DNA of 64,000 bases from DATBDE01 sp036270095 (GTDB taxonomy: Bacteria > Actinomycetota > Thermoleophilia > Solirubrobacterales > Solirubrobacteraceae): assembly GCA_036270095.1 (NCBI GenBank), contig DATBDE010000054.1, positions 1-64,000 on the forward strand, in the 5' to 3' direction. Below are positions 18,662 to 26,604 of this stretch, in pieces. The notes beneath the pieces are model-generated. The model searched no databases, was not told the origin of the DNA, and saw nothing but the letters and a program-made list of their open reading frames with translations. Position 1 is the stretch's first letter, and each line of letters begins with the position of its first letter. The translations under genes were made by a program, and so were the position numbers.

Positions 18662-19869
18662 CCGGCCGCCACCTCCTTCTCCTTGGCGCGCAGCTCGGAG
18701 AACGGGATGCCCTTGTCCAGCCGCGGCTCGGGCGGCAGGCCGAGCACGCGCTCGCCGACGATGTTGCGCAGGATCTCCTCGGTCCCGCCGGCGGACTTCA
18801 GGCCCGGCAGCTCGGAGACCATGCCGCCCCACTCGTGGTCGGCGAGGGCGTCGGGGCCGAGCGCGTCGACCAGGAGATCGGCCGCCTCGATCGCGGCCCG
18901 GATCGTGGTGATCTTGCCCAGGGCGCCCTCGGGGCCGGGGACCTGGCCGCGCTGCAGCAGCGAGAGCTGCCGGTAGCCCGTGAAGCGCAGCGACAGGAGA
19001 TCGGACGCGACCTCGCCCAGGCGCCGGCGCGTCTCCGGGTCGGCGGACCCGCCCTCGTCGGCGGCCAGCGCGGTGGCGAAGCGGTCGGCGCGCCAGCCGA
19101 AGCCGTCCCCGCCCAGGCCGATGGCCACGCGCTCGTACATGAGCGTGGTCAGGCCCACGCCCCAGCCGTTGCCGACCGGGCCGACGGGAGCGGCCTCGTC
19201 CAGTGCCACGTCGTCGAAGAAGACCTCGTTGAAGTGGGCCTCGCCGGAGATCTGGCGCAGCGGCCTCACGGTCACGCCGTCCGCGTCCATGGGCACGACG
19301 AACATGGTCAGGCCCTTGTGCTTGGGCACGTCGGCGTCGGTGCGGACCATCATCAGCCCGAAGGCCGCGAACTGCGCGTTGGTCGTCCACACCTTCTGGC
19401 CCGACACGCGCCAGGTGCCGTCGTCCTCGAGCTTGGCCCGCGACTGGATGCCGGCGAGGTCGGAGCCCGCCGCGGGCTCGGAGAAGAGCTGGCACCAGAC
19501 CTCGTCGCCGTGCAGCATCGGGCCGAGGTAGCGCTGCTTCTGCTCCTCGCTGCCGTGGGCGATGATTGTCGGGCCGAGCATGCCGATCCCGATGACGTCG
19601 AGGATGCCGGGCAGCTTCGCGCGGGAGAGCTCTTGCGTGAAGACGACCTGCTCCAGCGGGCCGAGACCCTGGCCGCCGTACTCCTTGGGCCAGGTGATGC
19701 CGACGAACCCAGCCTCGGCGAGCTTACCCTGCCACTTGCGCCGGGCGTCGATGACCTCGGGCGTGATGTCGTCGCGGGTGATCTTCGGCGCCTCGTCGGC
19801 GTGCTGCTCGAGCCAGTCGCGGACGCGAGCGCGGTACTCGGCCTGCTGTGGCGTGTCGTTCAGGTCCAT
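18658..19869 (-). CDS. Acyl-CoA dehydrogenase, first subunit of a pair
   Basis: 403 residues. Typical features: GFVGITWPKEYGGQGLGPLE, CQLFSEPAAGSDLAGIQSRA (FAD site), GQKVWTTNAQFAAFGLMMVR, SELPGLKSAGGTEEILRNIV. Introduces a 2,3-double bond in acyl-CoA. A good ribosome site (AAAGGAG) precedes ATG 19869. It is translationally coupled to the second dehydrogenase, suggesting a heteromeric enzyme as in actinobacterial FadE pairs. A palindrome 25 bases upstream may be its operator. Confidence 0.92.
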   Translation of the reverse strand: MDLNDTPQQAEYRARVRDWLEQHADEAPKITRDDITPEVIDARRKWQGKLAEAGFVGITWPKEYGGQGLGPLEQVVFTQELSRAKLPGILDVIGIGMLGPTIIAHGSEEQKQRYLGPMLHGDEVWCQLFSEPAAGSDLAGIQSRAKLEDDGTWRVSGQKVWTTNAQFAAFGLMMVRTDADVPKHKGLTMFVVPMDADGVTVRPLRQISGEAHFNEVFFDDVALDEAAPVGPVGNGWGVGLTTLMYERVAIGLGGDGFGWRADRFATALAADEGGSADPETRRRLGEVASDLLSLRFTGYRQLSLLQRGQVPGPEGALGKITTIRAAIEAADLLVDALGPDALADHEWGGMVSELPGLKSAGGTEEILRNIVGERVLGLPPEPRLDKGIPFSELRAKEKEVAAG

Positions 19870-19893
19870 GGTGGCGGGGAAACTCCTTTGGCT

Positions 19894-19905
19894 GACTGGC
19901 CAGTC
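19894..19905. promoter_or_regulatory. Palindromic operator candidate, GACTGGCCAGTC
   Basis: A perfect 12-bp palindrome just upstream of the acyl-CoA dehydrogenase pair, 24 bases from its start. Size and form resemble TetR-family half-sites that control acyl-CoA genes. No TetR gene lies in the window, so the regulator would act from elsewhere. Confidence 0.5.
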
Positions 19906-19946
19906 GACGGCCTGAAGAACCTATCGGTCCAGGCAAGCGCGCAGCG

Positions 19947-21443
19947 CTAGCGACGGACGATCCTGAAGCGCGCGCTCGGCGGCGAAGCGGTGGCGTTCCC
20001 GGCGCCGTCGGTGGCGGTCACGGTCACGCGATAGCGACTGACGCTCAGCTTGCGGCGCCCGATCCGGCCGCTGAAAGGGACGGCGTTGGCGCCCGCGTGC
20101 GACGCGCGGGCCAACGTCCCGGCGAGCGTGTAGCGCGTGCACCGGCGCCCCTTGCGCCCGGTCTTGGCAGGCCGGCGGCACGTGCCGCGGATGCGCCGGC
20201 CCGCGCGCGCGCGCTCGATCCGCAGCGCCGCCGTCGCGGTCTCCGAAAGCGTGTAGCGCAGGGTCGTGGCACGCTTGCGGCGCACGGCCACCCCCGTCGC
20301 GGGGGTGGGCGCGCGGCCGACGACGAAGGTCCGCGGGTCGGCGCGCAGGCCGCTCACCGTGGGCGCCTCCAGGTCCGCGGCCGTCGTGGGCAGCGCTGCT
20401 GTCGTCGGGCTCGCACCGGTGGGGCCCGCCGTGCCCGCCCCATCGCCGCCCAAGCCCGAGCCGGGGGGCTCGGGGGTGACGCGGGCGAGCTGGGGAGGCT
20501 TCGTCTGGGCAACCCAGAGGTTGCCGTCCGGCCCGCTCAGCAGGCCGCCAGGCGCGCTGCCGGCCGTCGGCAGCGGGTAGCGGTCCACCGCTCCGTTGGT
20601 GGCGATGCGGGCGATCTCGCCCGCCTGGGGCAGCGTCGCCCAAAGGTTGGCATCGGGGCCGAGGACGATCTTGCCGAAGTTGGAGCCGGGCGCGAGGTCG
20701 AACTGCGCGCGGGTCCCGGCGGGCGTCGTGCGCACGGCGAGCGTCGGACCGGTCGGATCGACGGTCTCGATCGTCCACAGGTTGCCGTCGGGCCCGACCG
20801 CGATGTCGTTGACGAACTGGCTCACGGGCGCGATGAACTCCGTCAGCGCACCGCTCGTGGTGATCCTCGCCACGCGGTCGGGGAACTTCTGGGTGTCGCG
20901 CGACTCGGTCAGCCACAGCGCGCCGCCGGGCCCGGAGACGATCCGCCGGGGCAGGCGCTCCGGCCCGGAGTTGAAGTCGGCGAGCACCACACCCGACGGG
21001 GAGAACTTGGTCACCCGCGGCGTCCCCCCGAAGGGCACGGCAGCCCACATGTTGCCGTCCGGGCCCAGTGCGAAGTCCTGCAGCTGGCCCTGAACCGCGA
21101 ACGGGACCATCGAGAAGGTCCCGTCCAAGCCGATCCTGCCGAACTCGTTGAACTTGAGGAACTCGGCGAACCACAGCCGTCCGTCCGGGCCGGCGGTGAT
21201 GCCCTGGGCGAGGGCATTCGCGTCGGCCAGGGGGAATTGGGTTGCGAAGCCGCCCAGCGTCACACGGTTGATCGCGCCCTCGCGCGAGACCCACAGGTTG
21301 CCGTCGCCCCCCGTGGCCAGGTCCGTCGGGCTGCCGCCGGTTGCCGGCAGCGGGAACTCGACGATGCTCGGCGCCGCCGCGGCGCCGGACGCCGCAGCCA
21401 GGACCACGATGAGCGATAGGCACAGCGCCCACAGCGAGCGCAT
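19947..21443 (-). CDS. Secreted Vgb-like (virginiamycin B lyase fold) beta-propeller
   Basis: 498 residues with a signal peptide (SLWALCLSLIVVLAAASGAA). About seven propeller repeats carry the blade signature GPDGNLW: GGDGNLWVSREG, GPDGRLWFAEF, GPDGNMWAAVPF, GPGGALWLTES, GPDGNLWTIET, GPDANLWATLP, GPDGNLWVAQT. After a Gly/Thr/Pro-rich linker (~340-365) a C-terminal Ig-like domain ends SARFRIVRR. Vgb catalytic histidines are not evident, so lyase activity is not claimed. Confidence 0.82.
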   Translation of the reverse strand: MRSLWALCLSLIVVLAAASGAAAAPSIVEFPLPATGGSPTDLATGGDGNLWVSREGAINRVTLGGFATQFPLADANALAQGITAGPDGRLWFAEFLKFNEFGRIGLDGTFSMVPFAVQGQLQDFALGPDGNMWAAVPFGGTPRVTKFSPSGVVLADFNSGPERLPRRIVSGPGGALWLTESRDTQKFPDRVARITTSGALTEFIAPVSQFVNDIAVGPDGNLWTIETVDPTGPTLAVRTTPAGTRAQFDLAPGSNFGKIVLGPDANLWATLPQAGEIARIATNGAVDRYPLPTAGSAPGGLLSGPDGNLWVAQTKPPQLARVTPEPPGSGLGGDGAGTAGPTGASPTTAALPTTAADLEAPTVSGLRADPRTFVVGRAPTPATGVAVRRKRATTLRYTLSETATAALRIERARAGRRIRGTCRRPAKTGRKGRRCTRYTLAGTLARASHAGANAVPFSGRIGRRKLSVSRYRVTVTATDGAGNATASPPSARFRIVRR

Positions 21444-21473
21444 CGGAACCTCCTTCGCACAACGAGCATCCCA

Positions 21474-21490
21474 CCGCCGCCCGGCGGCGG
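21474..21490. terminator. GC-rich hairpin downstream of the DD-carboxypeptidase
   Basis: Inverted repeat CCGCCGCC-C-GGCGGCGG (8-base arms), located 25 bases past the stop of the carboxypeptidase gene on the minus strand. No T-run follows. It may end that operon or fold in the leader of the propeller gene. Confidence 0.4.
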
Positions 21491-21514
21491 CAATGTCAGG
21501 TTGGTCTCAAACGC

Positions 21515-22561
21515 CTACGCGCCGACCTTCTTGAAGCCGGCGTTGAGCAGCTTGGAGCCCTGGTCGGCGGTGTCGGGCGAGTGCAGGAGCACCATCCCGA
21601 GCTGGCGGCCGCCGCGCTTGGCCGCGGCCACGAGACAGTGGCCGGCCTTGTTCGTGTAACCGGTCTTCACGCCAGTCACGCCCGGGTAGTTGCGGCGCAC
21701 CATGAGCGTGTTGTTGTTGTAGAGGTAGATCCGATGCCCCTTGACCGGGAACGGCCGCACGGCCTTGCGCGTGCGCACGATCCGGGCCAGGCGCGGGCTC
21801 TTGAGGATCTGGCGCCCGAGCACCGCCAGGTCGCGGGCACACGACTTGTTGCCCTTGTCGTCGAAGCCGTCGGGGCCCGAGTAGTGGGTGCAGGTCAGGC
21901 CGTACTTGCGGGCCTGTCGGTTCATGCGCCGCACGAACTTGCGCACGCTGCCCCCGGTCACCTTCTGCGCCAGCGCGATTGCCGCGTCGTTGCCCGACGG
22001 CAGCATGAGCCCGTAGAGCATGGTCTCGAGCTGCACCGTCTTGTGCTTGGGCAGGATCCCGATGGCCGAGCCCTTGTAGGCCAGCGCCTGCTTGGTCACC
22101 CGCACCTCGGCGTCGGCGGGCTCGTTGCGCACCACCAGCAGCGCGGTCATCATCTTGGTCAGCGAGGCGATGGACAGGACCTTGTTCGGGTGCCGCGCCC
22201 ACAGCACCTTGCCGGTGCGAACGTCGAACAGCAGGCCGGCCGTGGGCGGGACCTTGAAGTGCATGGTCACCCGGTCGGCGGCGGAAATCGGATGGCGCGC
22301 GTAGGCCGCGATCGTCGGGTTGACGTTGGGCGACGTGGCCACGGACGGCTTGCCGTTCAGGCCCGAGTCGTCGCCACCGCCGACGCTGCGCTTGGCCGTG
22401 GTGTTGGCGTGGCCCTCGTCGCTGGCGTGGTCGAGCGCGGTCGGCACCGCCACGGCGGCGGCAAGCACGAGCAGGACCACGAGCACCCACGGCCACACGC
22501 GCCGGCGCCGCGGCGGGCGCCCGCGCCGCGACGGCTCCGACAGCACCGAGTACGGGCTCAC
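21515..22561 (-). CDS. dacA: D-alanyl-D-alanine carboxypeptidase (PBP5/DacA type, S11)
   Basis: Trims the terminal D-Ala from peptidoglycan stem peptides outside the membrane. 348 residues with a basic N-terminus and one helix (VWPWVLVVLLVLAAAVAVP, ~22-40) as a membrane anchor. All penicillin-binding motifs are present: SLTK (133-136), SGN (189-191) and KTG (299-301). The C-terminal PBP5 domain is absent or short. GTG 22561 overlaps the stop of the small membrane protein upstream, placing it in one operon with the rhomboid-like gene. Confidence 0.92.
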   Translation of the reverse strand: MSPYSVLSEPSRRGRPPRRRRVWPWVLVVLLVLAAAVAVPTALDHASDEGHANTTAKRSVGGGDDSGLNGKPSVATSPNVNPTIAAYARHPISAADRVTMHFKVPPTAGLLFDVRTGKVLWARHPNKVLSIASLTKMMTALLVVRNEPADAEVRVTKQALAYKGSAIGILPKHKTVQLETMLYGLMLPSGNDAAIALAQKVTGGSVRKFVRRMNRQARKYGLTCTHYSGPDGFDDKGNKSCARDLAVLGRQILKSPRLARIVRTRKAVRPFPVKGHRIYLYNNNTLMVRRNYPGVTGVKTGYTNKAGHCLVAAAKRGGRQLGMVLLHSPDTADQGSKLLNAGFKKVGA

Positions 22562-22743
22562 TCGTCCGGCCCCTCGGGCGGGTTGAAGAGCGCGCCCAGG
22601 ATCCCGACCGCGAACAGGGCCAGGACGATCGCCGAGACCACGACGAGGATGTCCACGCCGTGCTTGGCGGCGGTCACGGCGGTCAGTGCCCCGAGCAGCA
22701 GCGTGAAGGTCAGGGCCATGATCAGGATGAGGGAGCGGGCCAT
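22558..22743 (-). CDS. Small two-helix membrane protein, unknown
   Basis: 61 residues: MARSLILIMALTFTLLLGAL, then a short loop TAVTAAKHGVD and helix ILVVVSAIVLALFAVGILGA, ending NPPEGPDE. ATG 22743 shares its A with the upstream TGA stop (TGATG), and the end overlaps the dacA start. It sits exactly where the missing last helices of the rhomboid-like protein would be, but its sequence does not look like them. Function unknown. Confidence 0.75.
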   Translation of the reverse strand: MARSLILIMALTFTLLLGALTAVTAAKHGVDILVVVSAIVLALFAVGILGALFNPPEGPDE

Positions 22744-23198
22744 CACCACATCGCCACCGCGAGGGCCTCGAGCCCGAGCCAGGCCACCGCGACCACCGCC
22801 AGCGGCACCTCGATCACGCCCCCGAACAGCGGTAGGGCGCTGAACACGATCACGCGCGCGCGGGGCTGCAGGGCGATCAGCGTCAGCAGCCCGACCAGGG
22901 CGGGCGCCGCGCTGACCACCGCCCAGGCCGGGGCGGGATCGCCCAGCAGTGCGTTGAGTCCCACCGCGCCGGCGCCCGCGCCGGCGAGCAGCGCCAGCGT
23001 GCGCAGGTGCCCGATCAGCGGCTCGACGCCGCTGCCGAAGGTCCAGATCGCGACCATGTTCCCGACCAGGAACACCGCGGGCCATAGCAACGCCGCGCGG
23101 TCGAGCAGCAGGGCGAAGGCGACGGCGCACGCCGCCGCCACAGCGAGCGTGGCGTACGCGAGGCGCCACGCCGGCACGTTGGCCTTGAGCGGAATCAA
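22743..23198 (-). CDS. Rhomboid-like membrane protein lacking catalytic residues
   Basis: 151 residues, five or so helices. The start MIPLKANVPAW matches the MIPLRDxxPT start of actinobacterial rhomboid proteases, and FLVGNMVAIWTFGSGVEPLI matches the rhomboid GNMLFLWIFGNNVE segment. The GxSG catalytic serine loop is replaced by VVSAAPALVGLLT. The protein stops before the helix that carries the catalytic His. So it is predicted to be inactive, like an iRhom/derlin-type pseudoprotease, or is degenerating. First gene of a coupled set with the 61-residue protein and dacA. Confidence 0.65.
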   Translation of the reverse strand: MIPLKANVPAWRLAYATLAVAAACAVAFALLLDRAALLWPAVFLVGNMVAIWTFGSGVEPLIGHLRTLALLAGAGAGAVGLNALLGDPAPAWAVVSAAPALVGLLTLIALQPRARVIVFSALPLFGGVIEVPLAVVAVAWLGLEALAVAMW

Positions 23199-23223
23199 CG
23201 CGAGAGCAAGGGTAGGGGTCTCG

Positions 23224-24600
23224 TCAGACCTCGAACCAGAGATCCATGTAGCCCCGGAGCATTCCGGTGACCTCCGACGCGGGCAGGGTAGCCGCAGCGC
23301 CGTAGATGGGCGCCATCCCGCCTTGCGCGTCGGGGGCGACGCGGACGTCGGAGACCGCGTCGCGCAGGTCCGCCACGAAGCGCTCCGCGACCCCCTCGAC
23401 CGTGTGGCGCTGGGTCACGCAGATGTGCACCGCGGGCGGGAGCTGCAGGCCGTTCAGGCTCCAGCCGCGGGCGGTCATGGCGTCGGCCACGCGGTAGATG
23501 TCGACCGCCTCGGAGGCGAAGGCGACGCAGAACAGCGGGTCGGCGATGACGTCCACGCCGTCGATGGCGGCGATGCCGGCCTTGATCGTGTCGGCCGCGC
23601 GGAGGATGCGGTCGGTCGCCTCGAGGTAGCCCTGTTCGCCGGTCGAGACCATGGCTGCCCAGCACGCGGCGCTCAGCGCGCCGGGGCGGCTGCCGGCGAA
23701 GGTCGGCGAGCAGTACAGCCCGCCGGGCCAGTCGGCGATGGCGAAGTACTGGGCGTGGCGCAGCTCGGCGCCGCGGTACAGGACCACCGACGTGCCCTTG
23801 GCCGCGTACCCGAACTTGTGCGTGTCGGCCGACATCGAGGTCACCCCGGGCACGGCGAAGTCGAACGGCGGCACGTCGCGCCCCAGGCGCCGCGCCCACG
23901 GCAGCACGAACCCGCCCAGGCAGGCGTCGGTGTGAAAGCCGACGCCGCGGCCGGCGGCCAGGGCGGCCAGCTCCGCGATCGGGTCGATGACCCCGTGCGG
24001 GTAGCTCGGCGCCGAGCCCACCACGACCACCGTGCGGTCGGTCAGCGCGTCCGCGGTGGCGGCCACGTCGGCGCGCATGTCGGCGCCCACCGGCACCCGC
24101 ACCGGCTCGATGCCGAAGTAGGCCGCCGCCTTCATGAACGCCGCGTGCGCAGTGGAGGGGATGACCATCTGCGGGTCCGGCCGGCCCGCGTGGTCGCGGT
24201 AGGCCTTCATCGCGAGCAGGATGCTCTCGGTGCCGCCGGAGGAGACCGTGCCCACGATCGCGTCCTCGGTGGCGTCGGCGCCGAGCATGCCCGCGGTCAT
24301 GGAGACGATCTCGGCCTCGAACTTCGTCGCGCTCGGCCACAGGTCGACGTGCAGCGGGTTGCTCTGGGAGTGCAGCCGGTAGGCCTCGCTGAGGAAGGCC
24401 ACGTGCTCGGGGTCGCCCTGGTAGACGGCGCCCGAGGCGTGCCCGCTCAGCCAGGCCTCGCGCTCGGCGTCGGCCAGGTCGGCGAGCTCGGTCAGCACGT
24501 CGGCGCGCGCGCGCCCGCGCTCGGGCAGGCGCGCGAACGCGTCCACCCGCCCGCGGTAGGGCTTCAGCGACGCACGGATGTCATCCAGGGGATCGGTCAT
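23224..24600 (-). CDS. PLP-dependent lyase/decarboxylase, sphingosine-1-phosphate-lyase-like
   Basis: 458 residues, fold-type I group II decarboxylase family. Phosphate/PLP contact TVSSGGTESILLAMKAYRD, aspartate region GFHTDACLGGFVLPW and the PLP lysine in SMSADTHKFGYAAKG are intact. The GGTESI and THKFGYAAKG forms are those of S1P lyases rather than glutamate decarboxylases. The known reaction cleaves phosphorylated amino alcohols into an aldehyde and phosphoethanolamine; the substrate here is unknown. It overlaps the upstream FGGY kinase by 20 bases. Confidence 0.85.
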   Translation of the reverse strand: MTDPLDDIRASLKPYRGRVDAFARLPERGRARADVLTELADLADAEREAWLSGHASGAVYQGDPEHVAFLSEAYRLHSQSNPLHVDLWPSATKFEAEIVSMTAGMLGADATEDAIVGTVSSGGTESILLAMKAYRDHAGRPDPQMVIPSTAHAAFMKAAAYFGIEPVRVPVGADMRADVAATADALTDRTVVVVGSAPSYPHGVIDPIAELAALAAGRGVGFHTDACLGGFVLPWARRLGRDVPPFDFAVPGVTSMSADTHKFGYAAKGTSVVLYRGAELRHAQYFAIADWPGGLYCSPTFAGSRPGALSAACWAAMVSTGEQGYLEATDRILRAADTIKAGIAAIDGVDVIADPLFCVAFASEAVDIYRVADAMTARGWSLNGLQLPPAVHICVTQRHTVEGVAERFVADLRDAVSDVRVAPDAQGGMAPIYGAAATLPASEVTGMLRGYMDLWFEV

Positions 24601-26116
24601 TCAGCCTCCGGTACAGGCGACGCGTGGACTTGTACAGGCCGCGGAACGCGTCGAACAGGGCGTCGTAGGTCGCGCGGGTGTCCGGCCGCGGCCGATAGAC
24701 GCCCGTCACAGCGACGCGGCCGGGAATGTCGTCGACCGAGAGCGCGTCCAGCGCGAGCCCGGCCAGGAGGGCGGCGCCGCGCACGTTGGCGTCGATCGGG
24801 TCCGCGATCTGGCGCACCTCGCGGTCGAGCACGTCGGCCATGATCTGGCACCACAGCTCCGAGCGCGCGCCGCCGCCCACGAACGCCAGGGGGTCCAGGC
24901 GCCGGCGGGCGAAGCGCTCGACCGGCCCCTGCATCCAGCGCAGGTTCAGCGCCACCCCCTCGAGCGTCGCGCGGGCGAGCTGGGCCCGCGTGGTGTCGAG
25001 GCCGATGTTCAGCCACCCGCCGCGCACGAGGTGGTCGTCGACCGGCGTGCGCTCGCCGTTCAGCCACGGGGTGAAGAGCACGCCGCCGGCGCCCGCGGGG
25101 ACCGCGGCGGCCTCGGCCAGCAGCTCGGGGATCTCGGCCCCGACGAGCGCGCTGAGCTTCTCCAGCGAGGCACCGGCGGTCTCCTGCTCGTCGGAGACGA
25201 GGTAGCGACCGGGCAGGGCTGAGGGCAGCGAGGCGATGCCGTGCCGCGGGTCGGTGCGCTTGAAGTCGACGTGGCACGACAGCCAGGACGACGTGCCCAC
25301 GTACAGGTGTGCGGCGCCGTCGGCCACGGCGCCGGCGCCGACCGCGGCCGACATCGTGTCCGGCGTGCCCGCGACCACCGGCACGCCGGCCGCGAGGCCG
25401 AGCGCCTCGGCGGCGTTCGGCGCGAGCGGGCCGAGCACGGTGTTCGTGGGCAGGAGCTCGGGCAGCTTGACGGCGTCCACGCCCGCGGCCCGCAGCAGCC
25501 CGTCGTCGTAGCGGATGCGGTGCAGGTCACGGGTGTCGGTGAGCCAGTGCAGCGTGGCCGTGACGGCCGTGGTGGCGGCGCGGCCGGTCAGGCACAGGCC
25601 GAGCCAGTCCGCGGGCTCGAGCAGCACCGCCGCGGCGTCGTAGACCTCGGGGCGCTCGCGGCGCAGCCAGAGGATGTGGCCGAACGGGTCGCGCCCGCTC
25701 AGCGCCGGTGCGCCGCCGGTGCGGTGCAGCCAGCGGGCCAGGCGCAGCGGGCCGTAGCCGGCCACGCGAATTGGGCCGCCGGCCGCGCGCCTGACGAACG
25801 GCGCCCCGCGTGCGTCCATCCAGATGAGGGCGTCGCTGAGTGCCTCGCCGTCCGCGCCGACCGGAACGGTTCCCGCCCACTGGGCGGTGACGGCGACCGC
25901 CGCCGGCGCGTCGCCATCGGCGCGGGCGGCCAGGCGCCGGCACGCGGCCGCGGTCGCGCGCCACCACTGCACCGGGGACTGCTCGACCCCGCCGCCGGGC
26001 AGCACCCGCAGCCCCACCGGCTCGCGCTCCCGATCGAGCACGCGGCCGTTGGCGAGCGCGACCAGCGCGACCTTGGGGCCGCCCGTGCCGAGGTCGATGG
26101 AGAGGACGGTGGGCAG
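24581..26116 (-). CDS. FGGY family carbohydrate kinase (xylulokinase-like)
   Basis: ATP-dependent sugar or polyol kinase, 511 residues if it begins at CTG 26116. The conserved phosphate-1 motif SIDLGTGGPKVALVAL starts five codons after it, and the frame is closed by TAG 26128, so CTG is the only NTG available; GTG 26041 would cut the ATP site. Other motifs: VTAQWAGTVPVGADG, ALIWMDARGA, GTPDTMSAAVGAGAV, FVGGGARSELWCQIMADVLD. The substrate-specific residues cannot be read. Overlap with the S1P-lyase-like gene implies a shared pathway. Confidence 0.85.
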   Translation of the reverse strand: MPTVLSIDLGTGGPKVALVALANGRVLDREREPVGLRVLPGGGVEQSPVQWWRATAAACRRLAARADGDAPAAVAVTAQWAGTVPVGADGEALSDALIWMDARGAPFVRRAAGGPIRVAGYGPLRLARWLHRTGGAPALSGRDPFGHILWLRRERPEVYDAAAVLLEPADWLGLCLTGRAATTAVTATLHWLTDTRDLHRIRYDDGLLRAAGVDAVKLPELLPTNTVLGPLAPNAAEALGLAAGVPVVAGTPDTMSAAVGAGAVADGAAHLYVGTSSWLSCHVDFKRTDPRHGIASLPSALPGRYLVSDEQETAGASLEKLSALVGAEIPELLAEAAAVPAGAGGVLFTPWLNGERTPVDDHLVRGGWLNIGLDTTRAQLARATLEGVALNLRWMQGPVERFARRRLDPLAFVGGGARSELWCQIMADVLDREVRQIADPIDANVRGAALLAGLALDALSVDDIPGRVAVTGVYRPRPDTRATYDALFDAFRGLYKSTRRLYRRLNDRSPG

Positions 26117-26133
26117 GCCGTCACGCTACCCGG

Positions 26134-26604
26134 CTACAGCCCGGGCGCCGCGTGCCGCTCGACCACCTCGCCGAGCTCCGCCGTCCACGCCACGGCCCCG
26201 TCGGGCGCCAGGCTGAGGCTGGTCACGCGCGGGCGCACGTGCGGCTGGGGCGGCGCCGCGAGCGCCGGCGTGCGGTCGGTACGCCGGCCGCGCAGGTCCA
26301 TGCGCACGATCGTCGCCACGTGGTAGCCGTCCGACAGGGTGCAGTAGTAGTCGACGAAGGCGATGAAGCGGCCGGCGACGCGCGGGTCGCCGAACGAGAT
26401 CTCCTCGTCGGCGGTGTGGCGGCCGGACCAGAGGAAGCGCGTCCGGCCGCGCTGGCAGGCGTAGTAGCTGTGGTGCTTGGCGAAGACGCGCGTGGCGCCG
26501 AGGTTCGCGATCGTCTTGCCGGGCTTGCCGCAGCGCTTCGCGTCCGCAGTCGCCGGGACCGCCAGGGCGGCGACGCTAAGAAGCGGAAGCAGCCAGCGGG
26601 CCAC
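26134..26604 (-). CDS. Secreted protein, unknown function
   Basis: 156 residues with a clear signal peptide (MARWLLPLLSVAALAVPATA, cleavage near ADA). The mature part has four cysteines (KRCGKPG, YYACQRG, YYCTLSDG) and beta-rich stretches such as SGRHTADEEISFGDPRVAGR and VTSLSLAPDGAVAWTAE, which resembles a single propeller-like blade. The start overlaps the lipA end by 29 bases, so expression may be linked to lipA. No family recognised. Confidence 0.65.
   Translation of the reverse strand: MARWLLPLLSVAALAVPATADAKRCGKPGKTIANLGATRVFAKHHSYYACQRGRTRFLWSGRHTADEEISFGDPRVAGRFIAFVDYYCTLSDGYHVATIVRMDLRGRRTDRTPALAAPPQPHVRPRVTSLSLAPDGAVAWTAELGEVVERHAAPGL

Noticed and set aside
19947..21443. Naming the propeller protein virginiamycin B lyase
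   Set aside because: The blade repeats match but the catalytic histidines are not visible, so only the fold is claimed.
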